Shown: positions 9,928 through 21,976, counted from the first letter of the stretch. The stretch is DNA of 64,000 nucleotides from Macrolepiota albuminosa (GCA_027475525.1 JAMWFC010000122.1:1302001-1366000); one strand, 5' to 3'. Notes: generated by a model from the letters alone, not told the origin. Made by a program: numbers and translations.

Positions 9928-12900
9928 TGAACCTAAACTTTCTGAAGAAACACAAGCGACCAAAAACAACAGTCATCAGACAAAGGGACCTCATCCTGTT
10001 TGCTGAAGAAAGGACATGACTCACTCAGAACACACAAGGGTTGCCAGTCCTCATAACACAACAGCTACCACTGGGTCCCATTTCTATTGTAACTGGTGCA
10101 CTATCTGCGGCATTTGCAGATGATGATAACTTTGCACACTTGGACAATAATCCAATGATAGATGATGTAGATGATATAATGCCCATATCCATAAGGCATG
10201 TAAAGATGATTTGAATGTATGCTATTATTGTGAGCAAATTTTATACATAGACACAGGCAGATTATCTTAACAACTTCATCAATCATGTTCCACAGTTGCT
10301 CATTGGGTTGCTTGGTCATAAATCAATGGATAACATTACTGATTGCCTTGCTTGTCCTGACTATTACCTTGCACACTGGCAATGCCATGATTGTGTTGAG
10401 TCAAGAATATTCTGTTGTAGATGTTTCTGCTACATGCACAACTCCAATCTGTTTCACTGACCTGAAGTATGGAATGGTAGGTATTTCCAACCAATGAATA
10501 TGTTGGATACTGGAGGGTATTTCTATATCTAACACAATTCATTGCATGCAAACTGTCATCAAGAGAAGGTCAGGGTCAGGGCTCTTGAGGACCACGAGTG
10601 GAAAAAGAACTTCAGGAGCAAGAGTTTCTACAACTCAAATATCAACTGGATGTTGAACTTCCATCAGTGGATAGCGATCTGGGACATCTGGCAGCGCATC
10701 CATCTATGACTTCAAATTTCCTGAGCAGACTTCAGAATGCCAGCCTTGATCAAATCATGGAAAAGGAAGAGCAACAGGAACCAGAGAATAATGTGCCAAT
10801 AGAAGATATTCCAGAAGATCGGCCAGCCATAAACAGGTTCTGTATAGACAGATATGATTGTTTTGGGAATTCAATATAATGAATTGTTCACACAATTGGA
10901 GTATACTATATCACTGTCATTTCATGTGAGTGTTCTGGGATGGATGTCTTGGTAGAGGATACCATCTGCTTGTAGCTGGTCCCCAATACATTTGATCGGA
11001 CACAAATATATTTTACAATGGCTGTGCTGGATGACTTTCATCTGACAAATCTAGAGTGCAAAGCATCTGCCTACCAGTACTGGCAGAAAATTGCAAGAAT
11101 AACTTCCTCAATTGCATTTTCTGATGAGGTGGATAATCTTTACTGCAAGCTATGACAAATTTCTCGTTCATGGCGGTAGCTGAAGAAGTTGAAGTGAGCA
11201 GGCTTTGGCCATGATGAATCAAGGCACCTCATGGCACTGGACTATGGTGAACTTGCAATATTTTATCCAACTTGTCCTCAGCCAGAAGTCCATCTTCCAT
11301 CCAACTAGGAAGAAGATCCTGTCTGGTGGAAGTTCAATCATTCTTTAATGATGGACAGCAACTTCAAGGCAAATCATGTCCGACATTCTAATCCTGCTCA
11401 TGATGTATGGCATTGAGAAGGTGGTAGTATGATAGCCAGGAGGAATGAGCTCACCCACTATCTCAAGCGTGCAAAGAAACAGCCAATGGTGAGTAACATT
11501 CTTTAACTCTACCTGTCTGTCATCTACTCATCAATCCAATCCTGTCCATTGGCCGTCTGCTAGATCTCCATTTGTCCAGGGAGCTGCTTGTGAAAACACA
11601 TTCAAAGCTATTGAAAAGCCTCTGATGATGAACAAGTCATGCAACATTACTGGTATTATTGCAATGGCATGTACACAGCATGGCTGCTTTGCTATAATAG
11701 TGTAACAAACTTGACCCATAGTGAAGGCCAGGTTTACACAGACTTTTCCATCACATGGGCAGTTAAAACAACCAACATAGATGAGATTCAGCATCTCCTA
11801 CTAGTATATGACATAGCATGCCAGTGGTATATCAAATTTTCTGAACAGCTTGCTGAGGCTGGAGAAGTCCTGCCAGATAATCTACTCGTGGACTTTGCAA
11901 TAGAACTTCTTCATGTCTATGGGCATAAGGAGGATTGTTTTTTCTGCTTTGCCCCGTCCTTCATTTTCAGGGCCAGTCATTTAGCTGGAGAGATAATTGA
12001 AAGTCTCTGGTCTACACTAAATGAAATCTCACAGATGGCTTGTACAGCTATCTTGGCACATCGGGCAGAAATCCTTGATGATCACATGTGTGACTCAAAC
12101 TAGAAGAAGCTGCTTGACATAGTTCTATTCCTATGTCAAAAGTATATGACTGCTGTTGAGATGAGAGATGCAGCCATTCAATATTTCACCAAGCAATCTA
12201 TTGGAATATCAACAGATTTACTAACAAGCTGGGAAGCCAGAATAGCTAAGGCAGAAAGGCTCAGAGAGGAGGGAAACTGTAAAGCAATGGATATTCTCAA
12301 AGCTCATACAATGACCTTCAATAATGCAAGTAAAGACTGCATCTATGATCATAAGTAATGTCTCACCATTAACAATGATAGAGCGCAATCTGTGCTTGAT
12401 TCAAATTGAAAGGCTCCTGCAAGCTCTTCAGAAATTCATTGCAGAGAAATCATTTCTATATTCTCACATCATCTAGGTTGTCCCAAGCAAGAATGTGAAA
12501 GCTCAAGCTTGCACATCTCTTCAAAGAATCCAGGCCTCAATTCTGGTGAAGGCTCATGCCTATGCATGATGCCACAGTGCTCTGCTGCGACTGGGATTGG
12601 ACTCCAGCATTCAGAGAAAGTATCCAGTTCTATAGAAAGCAGATTTGAATGCAAGCACAGCTATACAAAATCCCAACATTCCTAGTTTATCAAGGATCAA
12701 GATATCTTGGATATAGCACTTTAATTCTGATACAGAAAATGAATCTGCAACTATTTCTGAATGTAAGTCCTCTTGATAACATTTCTGTTATCATTACATC
12801 CATTCATGAACATATCTCTTCAGTTAATTGTGTTCATTATCTACGTGCTAAAGCACAATGCACCAGATGGACAGAGGAATGTCAGCTTGTTATGAATGAA

Positions 12901-13160
12901 ATAGAGTGGACAGTTTGGTATTTCTTCAACCAGGCAGATATTTGGTCAAAGCATGGTATGTCAGTGAAGAAAAGAGGTCTTCAGTCATATGCCCACAAAA
13001 AAGTAGCCATGTAGCAAGAATTGGCCTTGATGGCAATTGATAAATTTAGGCAGATACTTCTTGATTTTATTCCTCCCCAAATTGCAAGAGATCTACTGTG
13101 AAAATGGTGGATGCAGAGACAGATTGAACTGATGGATGCAGCTTGCTGCCATCAGCAGAT
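9928..13160 (+). pseudogene. Decayed KDZ transposase with CxC2 cysteine cluster
   Basis: A long run of frames with stops and shifts follows the family order. An acidic N-terminus comes first (about 10090-10190). The CxC2 cluster follows at 10340-10480: CLACPDYYLAHWQCHDC, then CCRCFCYMHN and WNGRYF. The core at 11018-11400 has FTMAVLDDFHLTNLECK and CPQPEVHLP. The catalytic region at 11640-12120 has LLLVYDIACQWY, LLHVYGHKEDCF and GEIIESLWSTLNEIS, ending HRAEILDDHMCDSN. A helical C-terminus runs to about 13100. KDZ enzymes are DDE transposases of basidiomycetes and other eukaryotes. In-frame stops such as those at 11155 and 12102 show it is dead. Confidence 0.85.
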
Positions 13161-13792
13161 GATTGGAACAGATTTGTGACAGTCACATGCAATGGAATTG
13201 TTGAAAATCACTTTTGTTTACAAGGCACAAAAATCTGATACATAGCAGTATCCGCTTCTATAAGCAACAGTGCAATGGCATCTACCTCTGTACCACACAA
13301 TGTCATGTCCCAAGCTACTGTACTAGAAAATTTGCAAGAGGTTGTTGACTACATCGAGTCGCACCTCATTGCAGCACTTTCCATATTTGGCAATCTTGTG
13401 CCAAGTCTTGAAGTGGAAGAGGCATAGATTATCCAGCATCTAGACAAGGAGTTGATAAGATAACTTCAAAATGTGTAAATATATTATGATCTGAATGTGG
13501 GCCATAAAACTTTGTATTGTCATATCTGGGAGCTGCATCACTGAATAATGTGGTCTGCAATGTCCCAGACATTACCAAAAGCATGAGCTGATTTTTTCCT
13601 CTCCAAAATCAGCAAACCTTGCCCACAGATATCCTGGAGTTTGTTGATGGCCATCAAGGTCTAATCAGGAATCTGTATGGCTATGATTGGTGGAACCACA
13701 TTGGCTAAGAGGATGTTTAGGTTTTAAGCAATAAAACACTGGAGCATTGCCTTCTTATACATCAGCAAGGCTTCCACTCTCTTGAAAGCTTC
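13161..13792. other. No clear gene; KDZ flank
   Basis: AT-rich and CpG-poor. A short plus-strand open stretch beginning at the ATG near 13276 (about 50 residues) may be a last remnant of KDZ-linked coding. Nothing else is recognisable. Confidence 0.3.
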
Positions 13793-14512
13793 TTGGCATG
13801 CAACCACCAGCTGCCCATGACATTGCCATCCAATAGATTGGTATCCATTCTAGCACCAGACAATTTGCTCCATGTGTTTGCAGGTAGCGAATCTGCCAGA
13901 GGCCACCAGTGGATGCTTCTAGCCCTAGACAAGTGGCGGTCACTGAATAGAACAGAACATGTGCTAACAGCCAACAATATGATCTGCCTGTTTGCTGGCA
14001 GCAAGTCCATTGCTGCTTCCATTGTCAGTTCCATTGTCAGGTCCATGGATCCTGCTCAAACAGGCCAATTGACAGGCATTGAGTCCCATACCAACAGTAT
14101 TGATGGTAAGCAGCCTGATCCTCAAGACTGCCTCTCTATGGCCCATCTTACCACTCTCTCTGATGTCGACTCTCCCCAATGGCCATCCTTGACACATATC
14201 GAACCCTCGAATGCACAACATCCATTCCACCACCTCCACAGTCAGAGTAAACCTGGACTGGTGTATGGCTCTACAATGGAAAACTCTCGTGTTGTGGTTC
14301 AACCGGCATCCCAACTTCCTTCCACCCCAGCAGCTCATATCTGCTGGACATTCATGGAGCTGGGGGAAACTGATGACGACCAGGTGGACAACTTCCTTCC
14401 ACCCCAGCAGCTCATATCTGCTGGACATTCATGGAGCTGGGGAAACTGATGACGACCAGGTGGATATCCCTAATCTATCCATTAGTGACCCTGACTTAGA
14501 GGGTATCTCTCT
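13793..14512 (+). pseudogene. Unrecognised ORF, 218 residues
   Basis: Open from 13793 to 14449 with mixed composition and no domain that I can name. The C-terminal part carries a tandem duplication (14313-14465) that repeats a block around PPQQLISAGHSWSWG and then shifts frame. The following repeat ORF (14513-15030) may belong to the same gene. Coding status is uncertain because base composition is uniform here. Confidence 0.3.
14313..14465. repeat. 77/76-bp tandem duplication
   Basis: 14313-14389 is repeated at 14390-14465. The period is 77 and the only internal difference is one G in a G5/G4 run. It belongs to the window-wide 77-bp set. Confidence 0.9.
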
Positions 14513-15030
14513 TTGTTCATTGTGGCAGATAACAAGATGGAAGACAAATTTTTGCCACCTTTAATCATTCCTGCAGAAAAGGAGATGAAAGATGAATCTT
14601 TGCCACCTTTGTTCATTCCTGTGGAAGAAAAGATGGAAGAGGATTCTTTGCCTTCTTTGTTCATTCCTGTGGAAGAGGAGACCAAAGACAATGATTTGCC
14701 CCCTTTGTTCATTCCTGCAGAAGAGGAGATGGACGACAATTCTTTGCCACCTCTATTTATTGTTAGTGAAGGAGCAGAAGGATTAACAGTGATGGAGACC
14801 ATGGCAGCCAGTGACAGCAAACAAACAGAAGTCCAGAGCAGTGGATGTATAGCAACCAAGGATGAAAGAGCAGCAGACATATGGTGACTGAGGACAAAGA
14901 AAACCTTCCGCCGTTATTTCTTGTGATAGCAGAAAAGATGGATGGAGGCATGGCAGCTGATGACAAAGAAAATCTTCTACCGCTTTTTGATGTAACAGCT
15001 CTTCAATCCCAGTCTTCCCCCTTTTAACAA
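14513..15030 (+). pseudogene. Acidic repeat protein remnant
   Basis: The frame to 14887 consists of five imperfect repeats of about 20 residues, each carrying a LPPLFIP core followed by an acidic Glu/Asp/Met/Lys spacer. After the stop at 14885-14887 the same motif recurs (LPPLFLVIAEKMD, then LLPLFDV). The repeat unit is about 60 bp at DNA level. No family is recognised. Regular spacing suggests a short linear binding motif; that is inference. Confidence 0.45.
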
Positions 15031-15619
15031 TCTCCTTCTCCAACACTACCTACTGGTAACAATGTCCAGGAGTGGGAGGAATATAAGACATATATGATTT
15101 GATATGCCTGATAGCAAACTATGAAGACATCACACTTATCAGACCTCAGGGGCCATATACACTGGACAACTTTGCATTTTTGACAGCAGACTACCAGCTT
15201 GATGAGAATTTGTTCTATTCAGATGCATTACATGAATCTAATAAAGAGAAGGAATACACATCAGATGAGTAATTTAATCCTTAGTTACTATAATTCTTGG
15301 CTTTTCTGTTGGTTATTTTTTGTCAAGATTAACCATCCTGTTGTGCTGCTGACGAATCCATTATAAATCCATTTGATCCATTACCTCTAGTTGTGTACTA
15401 GAAGGAACATAAACTGACAATATTCTGCTAGACTACAGGATATTCTGTGGATTATACATAAATATCGCTCTAGTATTGTGTACTATGCTACAGCACTGTA
15501 CTACAGACATTTCAATTAGTTTGGACAGGACTCAGGTCCACTAAAATTAACCGTCCTGTTGTTTTATTGTGTTATGCTATTCTCATGAACACAAAAAACC
15601 ACACAGTATTCAATAATTA

Positions 15620-15695
15620 CACAAGGGGGACTTGAACCCTCAAATTGTGCACTAGAAGGAATATAGACTGATAATATTCTGCTAGATCACAGGAC
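15620..15695 (-). repeat. tRNA-like unit with A and B boxes
   Basis: The minus strand starts GTCCTGTGATCTAGCAG and carries an exact-type B box GGTTCAAGTCC (15638-15628). Arms do not pair well enough for a functional tRNA and the 3' acceptor strand is missing, so it is called SINE-like rather than a tRNA gene. Confidence 0.5.
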
Positions 15696-15785
15696 ATTGT
15701 AAATAAAATTACAACCTTACTTTGTTTATCATACTGTATAGTAAATAACAATTAGTAAAAAAAAGTTGAGTCTTATCTAATGTGC

Positions 15786-15861
15786 ACTAGTGGGAGTCAA
15801 ACCCGCCTCTTGTGCACAATATGAAATATCAATGTATCAATATTCCATTGGACCACAGGTC
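15786..15861 (-). repeat. tRNA-like unit with A and B boxes
   Basis: The minus strand starts GACCTGTGGTCCAATGG and has a B box GGTTTGACTCC (15803-15793). Its head is close to that of the unit at 16443, so both probably derive from one SINE family. Confidence 0.5.
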
Positions 15862-16442
15862 TTTATCAAAAATCAGTACAGTGTACATGTAGTGCAAAAA
15901 TGCAGCAGTATCATGCCAGCGGACAGCAGACACTCATGCACCCTCTTCCACCCTTCCCTCTTTTTCTCCCCAGTGCCATCCTCTCCACTCTCCACCACAT
16001 GCACCCTGCTTCCCTCCTCCTTCCTGACCTGATGTCCAATGTCTGCTACATCTGCTGGCATACCAACGGACACCCATACTCCTCCCCTTTCCCCTTTCCC
16101 CTCTTTTTCCCCACCCCCATTCCTCTTCTGCCACCTCCCACGCTCTCTGAGATGCCACCCAATACAGCAGATGCCCAGCAGATGCTGATGGATGTACGAT
16201 AGATGGTGACAGATGCCAACGGATGCCAGCAGGTCACAATGGCTGCCGACAAACTCCGACAAATGCCAGCTGATGGCTGGCTGATGGCTGCTAATGCCAA
16301 TGCTCCTTTCAAGCCACAAAAACTCTTTTGGGAGGTATGCCACCCCCCTTCCACCTTAAAAAATCCATACAGGAACTTGTGGAAACATAGGTGGGTGTTC
16401 ATTCATTGTGTTATCTGACCTTTGAATCTATCCATTAGTAAC

Positions 16443-16552
16443 GGACCTGTAGTGCAATGGTTAAATGTGTGTTCTGTTGCTAGGGGCTTCCTCAAGACCA
16501 GGGGTTCAATTCCCCCCCACATGCATAAGGAGATCAGAGTTACCTTTTTTTT
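16443..16552 (+). repeat. SINE-like unit with pol III terminator
   Basis: The head GGACCTGTAGTGCAATGG holds an A box. The B box GGTTCAATTCC is at 16503-16513 and a T8 run at 16545-16552 fits a pol III terminator. The acceptor ends do not pair as in a tRNA. Confidence 0.5.
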
Positions 16553-16721
16553 GGTCCAACCAGCCTCCATGGACCTGCGTAGGCCTCTGCAGATGTTCAC
16601 TGATGCTCTGCGCAGGCCTGCATAGGTCTGCAGGGCCCTTTTGTGGATATACACTGGCATAAGAGGTGAGAAAAGAAGGGAAGGAGAAGCATGCAGCCTC
16701 GAGTTATTGCAGGGAGAAAGA

Positions 16722-16875
16722 GAGAGGGGAGAGAAGTGGGGAACCTTAAGGAGGGTTTATTCATGCCATGATGTCCACCAATGGAGAAGGTTTTCACTGA
16801 GAGGGGAGAGAAGTGGGGAACCTTAAGGAGGGTTTATTCATGCCATGATGTCCACCAATGGAGAAGGTTTTCACT
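16722..16875. repeat. Exact 77-bp tandem duplication
   Basis: 16722-16798 equals 16799-16875 in non-coding sequence. It belongs to the 77-bp set and shows the pattern is not tied to one transposon. Confidence 0.95.
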
Positions 16876-18642
16876 TGTGGGCTGATGCCCGCTGGCAGCT
16901 GCTAATGCACATTGATGTCTGCTAGTGTCCACTGGCATCTGCTGTGCCTGCATGCCCATGTGTGTGCCTGCCTTTTATCAATCCACTGGACCGTGTTATA
17001 CAGCACATTGTGACACGTCCATGGCTCTGTATTCTACAGCACTGTGGGCACTGCTCCACTCCAGTATAGCAGACTCTGCTGGACACATATGGTATGGCAC
17101 AAAGCAAGCTCCCATACAATGTATGACATGTACTGGTGTAATGTCTCTATATGCATACACCACTTGCAAATCTTGACTTTCCCTTGCCCACTGATAGATC
17201 CTGCATAGGCTAAGCACACAAATAGCAGGCTACAGCAGCATGGCACTAGCTTGAGATATTTTAGTATGTGTGATCTGATCTTGGTACATGTGATTTACTT
17301 ATTCTTAGGACATATCCAATGGCCATACATGGCAAGGGATAGATAGATCCAATCAGTGAGAGTGTCAGCAGCAGCTAGAATAACAAGTGACAGATGACAT
17401 CAATCCATTGGCAAATGGTATAGCTAGTCAGCAGCAGTGCTTATAGATTAGAATGATGGAAATTTTCCATGACTGACAGCCTGGCATTTCACCTAGGTGC
17501 CTGATGTTGCTTGGTGCCCCACACCAATTTAGGTAGACAGCAATCTTGTGTACTTCTTGGTATGTAGTTTAATTTATAGCATCTACTTACATTTCTTCAA
17601 GTTGACTGGTATCTGGCAATGCTTAGCCACTTAGCAATGGTGAACTCATTTTTACTATAAATATTTATCATTTGTCAGTAGTATAACAACAGAGTTTTGT
17701 ACCTTCCAGTCTGCTCAGTTCATCTCATGGTTCAGATTTCTTTGAGCTGACTTAACTTAAGTTGCCAATTGTCTGAACAGCTAGTCTGCTTGCCACAGTT
17801 ATCTCTGATATAGAACTTACATGTCTTGCACCTATAGCAGGCATCTTGCAGCTTAGACATTGCTGAGCTCCTAGTTTTCTTGCTACACTCACTTTATATA
17901 CCCTTCTTATCTTTTTCTAGGTGCACTCAGTTGTTAGTGCACTCTTTCTATTGCACCTCTCTTACCAATTCTCCTTTTTAGCATAATCAAACAAAGAAGA
18001 GGCTTTTTTGAAAAAGTTGGTAAGAATGGTAGTTGAAATCTTTGACATTCTGAAGAGAAGAGGAGAGAAACACTAGTAAAAAAGAGGTGTTTTGAGACAA
18101 TTTTATCTTCTAAGGCACCTAAATCACTGCATGGACCATAGCACCACCAGAATAGCAATGGCATTTGACTAAGGACTTTTTCAGTTGGAAAAAGATGATA
18201 GGCTTCTCCTACTATTTTCAGTTAATCTGGAGACTCAGGCTATCTTTTACTGGCTCAGTTTATCATTGGCAACTTCAAATCTAAACTACTAATCAACATT
18301 ATTGACTTCAGGTACTCAGAACTTGTAGAAGGATGATATTAGTGCAACTACAAAGAAGTAGCTCACCAAATAAATGAGGTGCTGCTATCTGTCAGAGCAC
18401 CACCATCAAAAACATCAGTATTGACATTGACAGAGCCTACTAAAAGCCTGACACCTCAGACTATCTGAAATGGAGAAGATAATGCTTCTGAATTATAGCA
18501 TCTGTTGATGTTTTTTCAACTAACCACTGAGACAGACTAGCAATTTGGACTTGTGTTAAAAAGTAAGCAAGTCTATTTCAACTTTTCAAAAAGTGTAGAG
18601 TTGCTGTTGCCAATATGCTGCTAGTTACTATTGAGAGCACAC
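16876..18642. other. Gene-free AT-rich stretch
   Basis: Only short shadow ORFs. The first 100 bases repeat CTG/GATGC words like the SINE cluster. From 17300 to 18640 the sequence is AT-rich and almost free of CpG. I recognise no element ends, although 18196 resembles the first 12 bases of the B LTR. Confidence 0.4.
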
Positions 18643-19439
18643 TGTCATGACCCCCACTCTGGCTCCAGGACACCTCTGGAATCTCTTCTGAACCCCTCAC
18701 TAACCTTCAGCCATGCACCTCAACTGACACCCACCATCATGCCTATCACTCTGACCACCCCTTGCATCATGGACTCTAGGACCAACCACTATCATGATCT
18801 TAACATCCTAGATCACACTTATCATCATGTGCAGTCCTAATCACATGGCCATCACATGGCCATCACACATCACACCCACTTTCCATGCTGTTGATTGCAC
18901 AATCTGCAGGTACAATCCCAAATATACAATCACTTCTCCATTCTGCTGCTGCTCATAGAGTTTTTAAGAGTTATTGTAGACATCCCAGGAACCTCTCAAA
19001 TTGAGGGAGTAGATGCCCACAATACTTATAGCTCATAGTTACTGCTCTGTACACTTTAGTCTTGATATTAACTGAATTACTGTTTGATTTCTCTTTGCAT
19101 GCCCTGCAAATCTCCTAACTGGCATATGCTTGACTAGCATACATTTGACTAGCATGCTTTGACTGGCATGTGTACTTCAGATTGGTAAGCATTTGTGACT
19201 TAAGTTTATCTAACCCTAGTCTCATCTTAGAACCTCTGGTTCTTGACTTGACCTTGCATTCTCTCTTTCTCCTATTTACCCAGACTCCAGACCAAGTTTA
19301 TCAACCCCAGACTTGTTCCTTTTTGATGTCTTAGGCCCTGAAGCATCAGACACCCTGAGTATACATAGTTCAGCACTTGAGTCTGCCTTGTAAGAATGTT
19401 GCTTTACTTAGAAGGCTTCTGAATCAGTAGTATTTGATA
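18643..19439 (+). repeat. Ancient D-family solo LTR
   Basis: Starts TGTCATGACCCC, matching the sense start of D LTRs. It keeps the R-start block AGTCTTGATATTA (about 19053), a run of TTTGACTGGCATGC-like words and a CTTAGAACCTCTGGTTC block in the same order as 52929-53671. The far end is poorly defined. CpGs of the younger copies are mostly TG or CA here. No internal sequence follows. Confidence 0.72.
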
Positions 19440-19469
19440 CATACTGCTAGTCATAACAACAATTGGAGG

Positions 19470-19795
19470 TGCTAAGCTGTAGTGCAGATGGATATTTTTT
19501 TAATTTATAGTAGCACCAAGTATAAAAAATAGCTACTGCACATGTAAATAGCAATGAATAGGAACTTCAGTTGTCTTCACCATTCAAATTTGCTAGTCTG
19601 GATTTGTCTCTCTGAGAAGTCCAGCTCTAGCTATGTCTACAATGTCTTTGTTGTCTACAGTGCCAACAGTGGGAACTTTGATATTATGCTATTCTCTTTT
19701 TGTCAGAACTTTGTCAGAACTCTAGCACTTACAGTCTGCTAGGTAGCATCAGGAGTGCTAACATCTATCCTCTCTATATACATTATTGCCTTGAG
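19470..19795 (+). repeat. Fragment of a B-family LTR
   Basis: Shares with 4840-5165 the order TATAAAAA box (19521), the CTAGCTAC-like word, a TCTATGTCTAC-like word, and CTGCTAGGTAGCA...GCACTATC near its end. It is strongly decayed. It lies immediately after the D-like LTR, echoing the D-in-B nesting seen at 36554-51570. Confidence 0.5.
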
Positions 19796-20224
19796 CTGAA
19801 AAACTTGAAAATTACTTAAATAAACAATTACACAAACAAGGCAGGAAAACTCCAGAAGCCTCCAACGAGCTATGAAATTTGTGCCAAAGACACGAATCGT
19901 AGCTTGTATATAGTATATGCAACAAGGCTTGGAAAATGATATGCTTAGTCAGTTTTGACAGTTTCTGACCAAGGCTGACAAATACTTTCTTTTTTGTCTC
20001 TTTTTTCTGGTCAGTTGGAAAAAGAAACAGATTATTTAAGTAATAAAAATATGTATATTAAATGTTTCATTGTATGCTATCTCTCAGACATATGTGAAAG
20101 GTGTCCAAAGTCTGTGGATGTGGCTGAGGCCATAATGCAATCTAGTAAACACCAGTTTTCATGCCTCAGACATTTTTTTAACCAACCAGCACCAATTTTT
20201 CCACAGTTTCAATGTTGTAGTGAG
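19796..20224. other. No gene; small shared block
   Basis: About 55 bases at 19798-19865 (ending CAAGGCAGGAAAACTCCAGA) match 24192-24250 inside the A-like solo LTR, so part of this is LTR debris. The rest is AT-rich, with a 77-codon open frame (19994-20227) that I cannot assign. Confidence 0.35.
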
Positions 20225-20322
20225 TAAACTACACTACAAAGTAAGTGTTGATTAATTAATTGATGTACAAATATTAATAACTATTCTTCTAGCAAAACTT
20301 CAAAACTTGATTACAAAGTAAG

Positions 20323-20361
<39 letters not shown>

Positions 20362-20545
20362 ATTAACAAATGATCAATTTGGCTACAACTTCAAAATTTG
20401 ATTACAAAGTAAGTATTGACTAATTGATTGATTGATGACCATTAACAAACATTCTTATAGCAAAATTTTCAAACTCAACTACAAAGTAAGTAATGATTGA
20501 TTGATTGATTGATGATTCTTAACAAACATTCAATAGCTCGACAAC
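20225..20545 (+). repeat. Tandem leader repeats with (ATTG)n
   Basis: Four diverged units, each containing CTACAAAGTAAGTxxTGATTGATTG followed by a ...AACAAAxATT spacer. One unit has expanded to about eight GATT copies near 20325-20360. Two further related leaders (to about 20840) carry CATCATGTAAGTG and end near TTTCAG. The recurrent GTAAGT and terminal CAG suggest 5' untranslated introns of the Helitron gene. Confidence 0.55.
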
Positions 20546-20866
20546 TTTCAGCTATTGATTGATCATTGTAAGTAATTTTTAATGTATTAGGCTTAGAAAA
20601 TGCTTTAAAAAATTCGAAAAAATCACAGAAAAATCAGGAAAAATTCAAATCAGCTTATAGTAAAACTTTGGGCTATTGTACACCATCATGTAAGTGACTT
20701 TTATTGTTTTTGAGCTTTATAAATGCTTAAAAATTTCAGAAAAATTCAGAAAAGTTCTATTCAGCTTACAGTAACACTTTGACAACTTTGGGCTATTGAT
20801 ACACTCATCATGTAAGTGTCCTTCAATGGTTTCAAGCTATAAAAATGCTTGAAAATTTATTCTTTC

Positions 20867-21934
20867 AGGCAATCTTCAACTACTCATTCTAATAATGAAC
20901 CCAGTACTCCTGAAGGTCAAAGACAGCAGGCTAGGATTCAAAGCAGGCTACAACAGTTACAAATGACTGATCCTGATGAGCATCATGCAAATAAAAGTAG
21001 AAGATCTACTTCAGTGGTTATATCACTTCATTATGGAACTGGGGATATGAGAATTGGAAGAAATGATCAGATTGCCTCTAGCTCTTTGAGAAGGCCTATT
21101 GGACCAATTGTTGCTGTGAACTTATTTGCATCTGAGGATGTACAACTTGGAACTACAGGATTGGAGAATATGAGAACTGGGGGAAATAATCAGATTGCTT
21201 CAAGCTTTGGGGGAAATACTTCTAGCTCTTTGAGGAGGCCTATTAGACCACCAACTGTTGCTGAGGATCTATTTGCTACAGCTATTCCTGAAACTCATTT
21301 ACCTGAAGGATGGAATGCCCCTTTGCAAAATCCAATTCCTAGAATGATACCACCTCTACCTCTTCCTGCACATAGAGCTCCTTATGTGCCTTCAATAGTA
21401 GCACCTCTACCAGCTGCTGTGCATGAAAGAGATTATAGAGTGGGATCAGTCAATCAGCCTGTAGTTGGTGGGACTGCTATGAGTATACTTGAAACTCATT
21501 TGCCTGAAGGTTGGGATGCTCCTTTACAGAATCCTATACCTAGAATGCCTACTTTACTTGGGCCTGCTTTACCACTGCCACTGCCACCTGCACTTGAGAA
21601 TAGAAAGAGAAGGGAAATTAACCAGCAGGTTGCTTCTATACAAGCAGAAACATTAGCAGCATTGCAAGACCAACAAAGGTTGAGGCATATTGCTGCAGCT
21701 GAGGAGCAGGATAGACAATGGCAGGCACTAGCAGTATTGCAAGAGCAGCAACAGCTCAGACATATTGCTATGGCTGAAGAGGAGGAGAAGCAACAGGAGT
21801 GGCAAAGGCAACAACAGGCATTAGCAGTATTGCATGAGCAACAACAGCTCAGAGAGCAAGGAAGACAACTACAGATATTAATTACACCAGCCAGAGGTGA
21901 GACAAAGACAACTTTTAAAGGTTGCATTGACTAA
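20867..21934 (+). CDS. Gln-rich N-terminal ORF of Helitron
   Basis: Uninterrupted 350-residue frame. The ATG at 20849 lies within a probable intron end (TTCTTTCAG, ending at 20867), so translation probably starts upstream by splicing. Residues 1-240 are low complexity with two copies of ETHLPEGW(N/D)APLQNPIPRM. Residues 250-350 are Gln/Glu/Leu-rich with coiled-coil character. It is CpG-poor yet unbroken. No known domain is seen; its position before the CPCC domain makes it the N-terminus of the Rep-helicase protein or a separate ORF. Confidence 0.6.
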   Translation, partial: RQSSTTHSNNEPSTPEGQRQQARIQSRLQQLQMTDPDEHHANKSRRSTSVVISLHYGTGDMRIGRNDQIASSSLRRPIGPIVAVNLFASEDVQLGTTGLENMRTGGNNQIASSFGGNTSSSLRRPIRPPTVAEDLFATAIPETHLPEGWNAPLQNPIPRMIPPLPLPAHRAPYVPSIVAPLPAAVHERDYRVGSVNQPVVGGTAMSILETHLPEGWDAPLQNPIPRMPTLLGPALPLPLPPALENRKRREINQQVASIQAETLAALQDQQRLRHIAAAEEQDRQWQALAVLQEQQQLRHIAMAEEEEKQQEWQRQQQALAVLHEQQQLREQGRQLQILITPARGETKTTFKGCID

Positions 21935-21976
21935 GGAAAATTGACAGGATGTAGATCTCAATCCTGAATATAGCCT

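Larger units (their letters stand above)
15290..16660. repeat. Cluster of tRNA-like SINE units and simple repeats
   Basis: At least three tRNA-like units with pol III A and B boxes (15620-15695 minus, 15786-15861 minus, 16443-16552 plus). A fourth decayed one near 15385-15450 has lost its B box. Between and after them lies low-complexity sequence built from short GATGCC/CTGCTGATGC words (16160-16290 and 16560-16640). No protein gene is supported. Confidence 0.5.

Noticed and set aside
16443..16552. Functional tRNA gene
   Set aside because: A and B boxes are present, but acceptor strands do not pair and no clear anticodon arm can be drawn.
18190..18230. TGATAGGCTTCT as the start of another B LTR
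   Set aside because: Similarity stops after about 12 bases.
19994..20227. 77-codon frame as a gene
   Set aside because: No motif, AT-rich context, and it overlaps LTR debris and the Helitron leader repeats.
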